DNA of 10,859 nt, taken from positions 1 to 10,859 of the forward strand of contig JARFQM010000363.1 in assembly GCA_029287755.1 (NCBI GenBank). Reading direction: 5' to 3'. Below, in pieces: positions 5,621 to 10,859 of the stretch. Numbering within the stretch: the first letter of the stretch is position 1; every line of letters starts with the position of its first letter. The stretch comes from Desulfofustis sp. GTDB lineage: Bacteria; Desulfobacterota; Desulfobulbia; Desulfobulbales; Desulfocapsaceae. A program made the translations under genes and the position numbers. The notes under the pieces were generated by a model, which was given only the letters and a program-made list of their open reading frames with translations, ran no database searches and was not told where the DNA came from.

Positions 5621-6850
5621 TCACTCCAGCCCCGCACCCTTCCCGGTCCCATGCACATCGGCCTGGCCCGCTGCATTAGACTCCTTCACTTCCCTCTCCC
5701 CTTTTCCAATGAGCAGCGCTGCACCCGCAGCACCAATAAACACAGTTGCTGCGGTGACGAAATAGGCGAAATCGATTCCCCAGGTATCCATGCTCAAGCC
5801 GGCCAGCAGCGCCCCCGCCATGATGCCGCCGCTCATGGCCAGACTGAAGACCCCCATCATGGTCCCATGGCCGTAGTGTCTCCTTCCTTCTATGGAAGCA
5901 TACGCCCCCAGAACAGGCCAGATGATAGCCTCGCCGCAGCCGAGCAGACAATAGATAAACACGAACATGGCAAAACTCTTCATGAACGGAATCATCATGA
6001 TCACGCCGCTCAGCCAGATACAGCCGGTGACCAGCAGGAGCAGCTTGTTGGACCTGTCGGCCACTTTACCGGCGGGTACCTGCAGCACGGCATTGACCAG
6101 CGTCCTGCAGGCAATCACCAGGCCGATCTGCAGCCCTGATGCCTCGATGGTTTGGGTCATCAGCAGCGGCAAAAAGGCCATCGAGGGCACCATGATGATC
6201 ATGGTGACGAAACGGGCCAGCAGAATTCCCGTCGTCAGCCTGCTGTGCAGCATCAGTACCATACTGCTCAACAGCCCCGCAGCTGCCATTTTAGCAGGAG
6301 AGTGCTGCACCGGCATGTTCCTGATCACCAGGGCATAGGCACCGAAACTGAGCGCGGCCATCACATAGAAAACCGATTTAAAACCAAGCAGGTCGGCGAC
6401 GATGCCGCCGATCACCGGGCCGCAGCCGATGCCGCAGAAAATGGCGATGTTCAGGTAGCTCTGATACCTGCCTTCCTGTCCGGTCGGGGCGAGGATCGAC
6501 ATGTAGGCCATACCGATGGGCACGATCATGGCCGACCCCACCCCCTGGAAACCGCGGATCAGAAGAAGATGCCCAACGCTGCCGGCCTGGGGAATGAGGA
6601 GCCCGACCAGGCCGTAGACGAACAGACCGACCACCAGAAAGCCCTTGCGGCCATAACGGTCAGAGAGATTGCCGACGACAGGCTGCAGCACTCCCCGGCT
6701 CACTGAAAACACGGCGATGATCATGCCCAGGGCCAGGCCGTTGGCCCCCAGTTCGGTGGCGAACACGGGCATCACCGGGATGATGATGCCGATGCCCAGA
6801 AGGGCTATGAACACCGATAACAGCACGGTTATCAGGATCTGTCGGCTCAT
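5621..6850 (-). CDS. MFS transporter, drug:H+ antiporter type (DHA1-like)
   Basis: This 409-residue inner-membrane protein has about 12 hydrophobic segments, the normal MFS layout. Motif A is G60-N-L-S-D-R-Y-G-R-K69 in the loop between helices 2 and 3. R99 in LIRGFQGVGSA matches motif B. GIGCGPVIGG (140-149) matches motif C, which marks export antiporters. A weaker second motif A, GKVADRSNK (261-269), lies between helices 8 and 9. The last 25 or so residues are hydrophilic and cytoplasmic. It is most likely a proton-driven exporter of small drugs or metabolites; the substrate cannot be predicted. The ATG has only a weak purine-rich site (AGAGAA). It follows the phospholipase D-like gene by 53 bases and is followed within 4 bases by the GNAT gene. 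Confidence 0.9.
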   Translation of the reverse strand: MSRQILITVLLSVFIALLGIGIIIPVMPVFATELGANGLALGMIIAVFSVSRGVLQPVVGNLSDRYGRKGFLVVGLFVYGLVGLLIPQAGSVGHLLLIRGFQGVGSAMIVPIGMAYMSILAPTGQEGRYQSYLNIAIFCGIGCGPVIGGIVADLLGFKSVFYVMAALSFGAYALVIRNMPVQHSPAKMAAAGLLSSMVLMLHSRLTTGILLARFVTMIIMVPSMAFLPLLMTQTIEASGLQIGLVIACRTLVNAVLQVPAGKVADRSNKLLLLVTGCIWLSGVIMMIPFMKSFAMFVFIYCLLGCGEAIIWPVLGAYASIEGRRHYGHGTMMGVFSLAMSGGIMAGALLAGLSMDTWGIDFAYFVTAATVFIGAAGAALLIGKGEREVKESNAAGQADVHGTGKGAGLE

Positions 6851-6903
6851 GAGTTCTCTGGAGGCAATGGGCGAGGTGCGATTTAGGGAAGATCGGTCGG
6901 CCG

Positions 6904-8517
6904 TTATATCTGCGATTCTATGGGCAGCATACGCAGCAAACCGACCATGAAGCGCTGCCAGAAACTGGTGTAGGGCTCCACGGTGAGGGTACGCTGTTGG
7001 CCGTCGACCAGGCCGTGCCAGACAAGATAGCTGCTCTTGTCATAACCCGGCTTAAGCTCCAATCTGAAGGCAAACTGGTCAATTTTATCGATGATGGCTT
7101 CGGCCAGCGGGCGGGCAATCTCCTCCGCTTCGATGACTATGCCGATTTCGGTGTTTTCAATCACCGAACGGGGATCGAGGTTCAAAGAACCGATAAAGAT
7201 CTTGCGGCGGTCCATCACGAAACATTTGGCATGCAGACTGGCTTTTGACTGGTAAGTTCTTCCGCTTTTATTACTCCTGTTTTCTGCAGCCAGGTTCTGG
7301 TTCAGTTCGTAGAGTTCCGCCCCTATTTTGAGCAGTCGACGACGATAGTTGGCATAGCCCGCATGGACGACGGAGACGTCGGTTGAGGAGAGCGAGTTGG
7401 TCAATACCACGATTCTGACCCCACGGTCATGCAACTTCTTGAAAAAATCAAGCGCCTTGCCACCCGGTACAAAATAAGGAGACACGATCAGCAACTCCTC
7501 TCTGGTCTCCTCAAAATAGGGCATCAGGTCGGCAAGCAGCAGATTTGATTTCTCGCCGTATTCAAGCAATTTATCCGGATGATCCCAGACTACAAGGCCT
7601 TCGCCCTTGCCTTTGACCATCTCGGCTTTAAATCCTTTTAAGGCCATGGCCAGTCTGGACTCGGTCAATTCCTGGTAGTAGACCGTGTCGTGCTGCTGCT
7701 CGATGTAGTCTTTAAAATCGGCCGTTTTTCTCTTAACCACCTCAGGTGCCGGCGGGGTCTCTATCAACCTTGAGACGGGGTAGCTCAATTCATGGTTCCA
7801 GTAGAGATCAAAGGACCCGGCTACCAGCGCCGCGGCGGGACCAACGGCCAGCACATCGAGATCGAGAAAAGCCATATCCGGGTCGGCGACAAAATACTCG
7901 TTGCCGATGTTTCTTCCACCGACGATGGTGGCGATGGAATCGACGGTGAATGATTTGTTGTGGGCCCGGCGGGTCAGGGTACCGAAGCCGGAGATAAATT
8001 GGAACACCCTGGCGGTGTTGCGGCCAAAGGGATTGAAGAGACGGACTTCAATGTTAGGATGAGCGTCCAGCACCGCACTGCCGAACTCCCTCCCCTCCAT
8101 ATCCATGTCATCCACCAGCAATCTGACCCGCACGCCTCGATCGGCCGCCTTGAGCAACTGATCTACGAAAAGTCGGCCGACTGTATCATCGTGCAGCAGA
8201 TAGTACTGGGCGTCGATACTCTTTTCAGCCAGATTGGCCATTACAGCGCGGGCGACAAAGGCATCCAGGCCGTTGCCGAGCAGCAGATAACCATTCTCAA
8301 CCGGGTCCGGTCCCAGGACCTTGGTTGCTTCCCGGTGGAGCTTGGTGGTTTCGTCTGGCTTGAGAGCAAATGAAGTGTAGCGGCCGGAATTGTCAGGCAG
8401 GCTGGCACAGCCGGAAAGCACAAGCAATAGCGCCATGGCCGACAACAGGATGGGCCCGGTCATTACTCTCCGGACGACAAGAGATACACCCCGGTGTTTT
8501 AGCGTGGACGAACGCAT
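6904..8517 (-). CDS. Phospholipase D/cardiolipin synthase-like lipoprotein
   Basis: The product carries two HKD motifs of the phospholipase D superfamily: HNKSFTVD (H186, K188, D193) followed by GGRNIG, and HAKCFVMD (H429, K431, D436) followed by GSLNLDPRS. The layout resembles ClsC/YmdC-type cardiolipin synthases or related secreted phosphodiesterases, which join or cut phosphatidyl groups through a phospho-histidine intermediate. The N-terminus has a lipobox, LVLSGC at 32-37, with Ala after the Cys, suggesting an outer-membrane lipoprotein facing the periplasm. The ATG at 8517 gives 537 residues and puts Arg residues before the hydrophobic stretch. A GTG at 8553 would add 12 residues of poorly coding-like sequence and leave little promoter space; ATG at 8463 would leave no positive charge in the signal. 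None of the starts has a strong ribosome site, so the start is uncertain. It is the first gene of the lipoprotein-exporter-GNAT run. Confidence 0.88.
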   Translation of the reverse strand: MRSSTLKHRGVSLVVRRVMTGPILLSAMALLLVLSGCASLPDNSGRYTSFALKPDETTKLHREATKVLGPDPVENGYLLLGNGLDAFVARAVMANLAEKSIDAQYYLLHDDTVGRLFVDQLLKAADRGVRVRLLVDDMDMEGREFGSAVLDAHPNIEVRLFNPFGRNTARVFQFISGFGTLTRRAHNKSFTVDSIATIVGGRNIGNEYFVADPDMAFLDLDVLAVGPAAALVAGSFDLYWNHELSYPVSRLIETPPAPEVVKRKTADFKDYIEQQHDTVYYQELTESRLAMALKGFKAEMVKGKGEGLVVWDHPDKLLEYGEKSNLLLADLMPYFEETREELLIVSPYFVPGGKALDFFKKLHDRGVRIVVLTNSLSSTDVSVVHAGYANYRRRLLKIGAELYELNQNLAAENRSNKSGRTYQSKASLHAKCFVMDRRKIFIGSLNLDPRSVIENTEIGIVIEAEEIARPLAEAIIDKIDQFAFRLELKPGYDKSSYLVWHGLVDGQQRTLTVEPYTSFWQRFMVGLLRMLPIESQI

Positions 8518-8539
8518 CGAAGACGATCCAAGAAAATGT

Positions 8540-8568
8540 TTGAAAAGCAACACATCCGATCTTACTAG
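8540..8568 (+). promoter_or_regulatory. Possible sigma-70 promoter for the aconitase gene
   Basis: TTGAAA (8540-8545) and TACTAG (8563-8568) are separated by 17 bases, in an A/T-rich stretch between the divergent lipoprotein and aconitase genes. This would place the transcript start about 40 bases before the aconitase ATG. On the opposite strand TAAGAT (8559-8564) is a weak -10 candidate for the lipoprotein gene. The support is consensus matching only. Confidence 0.4.
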
Positions 8569-8602
8569 TTTATGGAATCTTTTAAAATCTCTTTCTCATC
8601 CT

Positions 8603-8607
8603 GGAGG
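8603..8607 (+). promoter_or_regulatory. Ribosome binding site of the aconitase gene
   Basis: GGAGG lies 8 bases before the ATG at 8616. A TTG directly before it (8613) would have only 5 bases of spacing, so the ATG is preferred. Confidence 0.75.
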
Positions 8608-8615
8608 AATTATTG

Positions 8616-10775
8616 ATGACAAGCCTTGACTCTACCCCTGAATTCGTTGCCAACGTGTACCAGACCATGGAGCGCAACCTTGCAGTCGTCCGCCGCAGGC
8701 TCGGCCGTCCATTAACCCTGGCAGACAAGGTGCTGCTCGGCCATCTGGACGATCCCGAAAACCAGGAAATGAACCCCGGATCGAGCTATCTTCATGTTCG
8801 GCCTGACCGGGTGATTCTGCAGGACGTGCTGGGTCAGTCGGCGATGCTGCAGTTCATGATGACCGGCCGCAAGAATGTAGCGGTGCCGACCACCATCCAC
8901 TGCGACCACCTGATCGAGGCTCGGGTCGCGGGTAATCTAGACCTGCCCGCATCCATTGCTGAGAACAACGAGGTGTACGACTTTCTGAAATCAGCGGCGG
9001 CCAAATTCGGGGCCGGTTTCTGGGAGCCCGGCGCCGGCATCATCCACCAGGTAAACCTTGAAAACTACGCCTTCCCCGGGGCCGTCATCCTGGGCACCGA
9101 CTCCCATACGCCCAACGGCGGCGGAATCGGCGCCTGCGCGGTGGGGGTCGGTGGGGCCGACGCTATCGATGCCATGGCCGGCCTGACCTGGGAAGTGCTG
9201 CACCCCAAACACATCGGGGTAGTGCTCAAAGGCGAACTCAACGGCTGGACCGCTCCCAAGGACATTGTCCTTTACCTGGCAGGCGAACTCACCGTCTCCG
9301 GCGGGACCAACTCGATCATCGAATATTTCGGGCCCGGCGCCAAAACCCTGAGCTGCACCGGCAAGGCAACCATCACTAACATGGGTGCGGAACTGGGCGC
9401 CACCACCTCGATGTTCGAGTTCGACGACAACATCGCCAATTACCTCAGGGCCACCGGACGTGCCGAACTGGCTGAGCTGGCTGCCGACAACAGCGAGCTG
9501 CTCTGCCTCGATGAAGAGGTCGTCCGGGAACCCGAGAAATATTTCGACCGCGTAGTGGAGATCGATCTCTCCACGTTGGAGCCCCATATCGTCGGTCCCC
9601 ATTCCCCCGACCGAGCCAGGCCGTTGTCCAAACTGGCTAAAGAAATTGAGGAAAGCGGCGGAGAACTGCTCGATGACATTTCAACCTGCCTTATCGGCAG
9701 CTGCACCAACTCATCCTACGAGGATATGAGCCGGGCCGCCGACATCGCCGAGCAGGCCAAGGCCCACGGAATAAAGGCTGCGGTGCCGCTGATGGTTACC
9801 CCGGGATCGGAACAGATCAGAGCCACCATCGAACGCGACGGCCAAATGGCCGCCCTCAACGATATAGGCGCCACCCTGCTGGCCAATGCCTGCGGTCCCT
9901 GCATCGGCCAGTGGCGACGCGACACCGCCATCGCCGGCAAACCGAATACCATCGTCACCTCCTATAATCGCAACTTTCCGAGGCGCAACGACGGTCAGCC
10001 CACTACCATGAACTTCATCGCCAGCCCGGAAATCACGGTGGCCCTGTCCCTGTCGGGCAAACTGTCGTTCAACCCCCTGACCGATAGTCTGACCGACGGC
10101 GCCGGCCGGCCCTTCGTGCTCGCCCCCCCAAAGGAGGCGCCGGACGTCCCCGAACTCGGGTTCGACAAGGGTCAATCGAAGTTTCACGCCCCACCCGAGG
10201 ACGGCAGCGACATCGAATTGAAAGTCGATCCCGACAGCGAGCGGCTGCAGCTTCTGAAGCCCTGGCCCAAATGGGACGGCGAGGATGTGGTCGACGCCCC
10301 GATCCTGCTCAAGGCCAAAGGCAAATGCACCACCGACGCCATCTCACCGGCCGGTCCCTGGCTGAGGCTGCGGGGTCATCTCGATAAATTCAGCGACAAT
10401 ATGTTCATGGGGGCGATCAATGCCTACAATGACGAGGCGGGCAAGGGGCTCAACGTCCTCAGCGGCGAGCAGGGTGTGCCATTTTCCACCATCGCCAGGG
10501 ATTACAAGGCCAAAGGGGTTAAATGGGTGGTAATCGGTGACTGGAACTATGGTGAAGGCAGCAGCCGCGAGCACGCCGCCCTGTCGCCGAGGCTGCTCGG
10601 AGCGGCCGCCATCATTGTCCGCAGCTTTGCCCGGATCCACGAGTCAAATCTCAAGAAGCAGCGACTGCTGGCCGTCACCTTCGACAATCCAGACGATGAT
10701 GATCGCATACGAGCAGACGATAGGGGCAGTCTTCCCGATCTTGACCAACTGGCACCAGGCCGGCAGGTCGACTGA
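8616..10775 (+). CDS. acn: Aconitate hydratase, mitochondrial type, with early in-frame TGA
   Basis: Aconitase interconverts citrate and isocitrate through cis-aconitate with a 4Fe-4S cluster. The three cluster cysteines are present: C363 (GSCTNSS) and C426/C429 (NACGPCIGQW). Other active-site signatures are HCDH (95-98), GTDSHTPNGGG (160-170), SYNRNFPRRNDG (449-460) and, in the C-terminal swivel domain, GDWNYGEGSSREHAAL (641-656). The order and spacing fit the mitochondrial (Aco2) type rather than AcnA/IRP or AcnB. The frame stops at TGA 10773-10775 after 719 residues, about 50 short of the roughly 750-780 of mitochondrial homologues, and the missing part is still visible in frame after the stop. 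The catalytic residues seen all precede the stop, so a truncated enzyme might work, or the TGA may be read through. No neighbouring TCA-cycle gene is in the window. Confidence 0.93.
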   Translation: MTSLDSTPEFVANVYQTMERNLAVVRRRLGRPLTLADKVLLGHLDDPENQEMNPGSSYLHVRPDRVILQDVLGQSAMLQFMMTGRKNVAVPTTIHCDHLIEARVAGNLDLPASIAENNEVYDFLKSAAAKFGAGFWEPGAGIIHQVNLENYAFPGAVILGTDSHTPNGGGIGACAVGVGGADAIDAMAGLTWEVLHPKHIGVVLKGELNGWTAPKDIVLYLAGELTVSGGTNSIIEYFGPGAKTLSCTGKATITNMGAELGATTSMFEFDDNIANYLRATGRAELAELAADNSELLCLDEEVVREPEKYFDRVVEIDLSTLEPHIVGPHSPDRARPLSKLAKEIEESGGELLDDISTCLIGSCTNSSYEDMSRAADIAEQAKAHGIKAAVPLMVTPGSEQIRATIERDGQMAALNDIGATLLANACGPCIGQWRRDTAIAGKPNTIVTSYNRNFPRRNDGQPTTMNFIASPEITVALSLSGKLSFNPLTDSLTDGAGRPFVLAPPKEAPDVPELGFDKGQSKFHAPPEDGSDIELKVDPDSERLQLLKPWPKWDGEDVVDAPILLKAKGKCTTDAISPAGPWLRLRGHLDKFSDNMFMGAINAYNDEAGKGLNVLSGEQGVPFSTIARDYKAKGVKWVVIGDWNYGEGSSREHAALSPRLLGAAAIIVRSFARIHESNLKKQRLLAVTFDNPDDDDRIRADDRGSLPDLDQLAPGRQVD

Positions 10776-10831
10776 GTGGTCAGTCACGCGGACGGCAGCA
10801 GCGAAACAATCAAACTCCACCACACCACTCA
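10773..10831 (+). repeat. Possible stem-loop starting at the aconitase TGA
   Basis: TGAGTGGT (10773-10780) is perfectly complementary to ACCACTCA (10824-10831), which would put the stop codon at the base of an 8-bp stem closing a 43-base interior. Within it CGCG (10787-10790) can pair with C-A-GCG (10799-10803, A bulged) around a loop that begins with G, 16 bases after the TGA. A competing 6-bp hairpin, GACTGA/TCAGTC with a GTGG loop (10770-10785), also includes the stop. The pairings are read directly; any recoding role is inference, and GC-rich sequence gives such pairings by chance. Confidence 0.3.
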
Positions 10832-10859
10832 CCCCGCGCAGGAGGAGAGGTTCAAGCCC
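10776..10859 (+). other. In-frame aconitase C-terminal remnant or readthrough extension
   Basis: After the TGA the same frame stays open for all 28 codons to the window edge. It begins VVSHADGSSETIKL and goes on HHTTHPAQEERFKP. This resembles, without gaps, the end of mammalian mitochondrial aconitase (recalled as IIKHPNGTQETILL, then NHTFNETQIEWFRA), sharing the H, G, ETI, L, HT, Q, E and F positions. It is therefore coding-like sequence belonging to the aconitase gene and not intergenic DNA. Whether it is translated is not shown. No start codon with a ribosome site restarts this frame. The change of the usual W in EWF to R could be natural variation or early decay. Confidence 0.7.

Noticed and set aside
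5617..5676. Longer GNAT start at 5676
   Set aside because: It would overlap the exporter gene by 56 bases and add 20 residues without acetyltransferase character, whereas GGAG lies 7 bases before the ATG at 5616.
10841..10850. GGAGGAGAGG near the right edge as a ribosome site for a next gene
   Set aside because: No ATG, GTG or TTG occurs within the 14 bases left in the window, and in the aconitase frame these bases encode the EER part of a C-terminal pattern that fits the family.

Overview
The window is compact, fairly GC-rich bacterial chromosome with short gaps, mixed ATG, GTG and TTG starts and good GGAGG-type ribosome sites. The gene mix suggests an anaerobic or facultative member of the Desulfobacterota/Deltaproteobacteria: a corrinoid methyltransferase cluster with a bacterial-type 2Fe-2S corrinoid activator, a DUF1638 protein, a DUF4388 protein and a mitochondrial-type aconitase. 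That placement is inference, at moderate confidence. No RNA genes, insertion sequences or CRISPR arrays were seen.

Left edge (1-870, + strand): the 3' part of a gene whose product appears to join the end of a cyclic-nucleotide-binding-like domain to a DUF4388 domain, then a small exported four-cysteine protein with a TTG start. The small gene converges on, and overlaps by 11 bases, the end of the next block.

Methyl-transfer block (5037 down to 860, - strand). In transcription order it encodes a DUF1638 protein, a RACo-type reductive activator of corrinoid proteins (TTG start overlapping the preceding TGA stop), an MtaA/MtbA-like methyltransferase of the uroporphyrinogen-decarboxylase fold with a complete H-x-C...C zinc site, and an MtaC/MtbC-like corrinoid protein with the DxHxxG cobalamin motif. 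Together these can carry a methyl group on cobalamin and repair the oxidised cofactor. No recognisable substrate-specific methyltransferase (MtaB, MtmB, MtbB or MttB type) and no pterin-type partner lies in the window, so the methyl donor and acceptor are open.

Middle block (8517 down to 5194, - strand): a phospholipase D/cardiolipin synthase-like lipoprotein, a 12-helix MFS antiporter-type exporter and a GNAT acetyltransferase that starts 4 bases after the exporter gene ends. A 156-base gap with a possible promoter and hairpins separates this block from the methyl-transfer genes.

Right edge (8616 to the end, + strand): a mitochondrial-type aconitase, divergent from the lipoprotein gene. Its frame is stopped by TGA at 10773-10775, yet the same frame beyond the stop continues to the window edge with sequence that still resembles the aconitase C-terminus. 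The TGA falls where mammalian mitochondrial aconitase, as recalled, has a cysteine. A recent nonsense mutation, a sequence error or UGA recoding (selenocysteine or readthrough) are all possible. This is the most unusual signal in the window.
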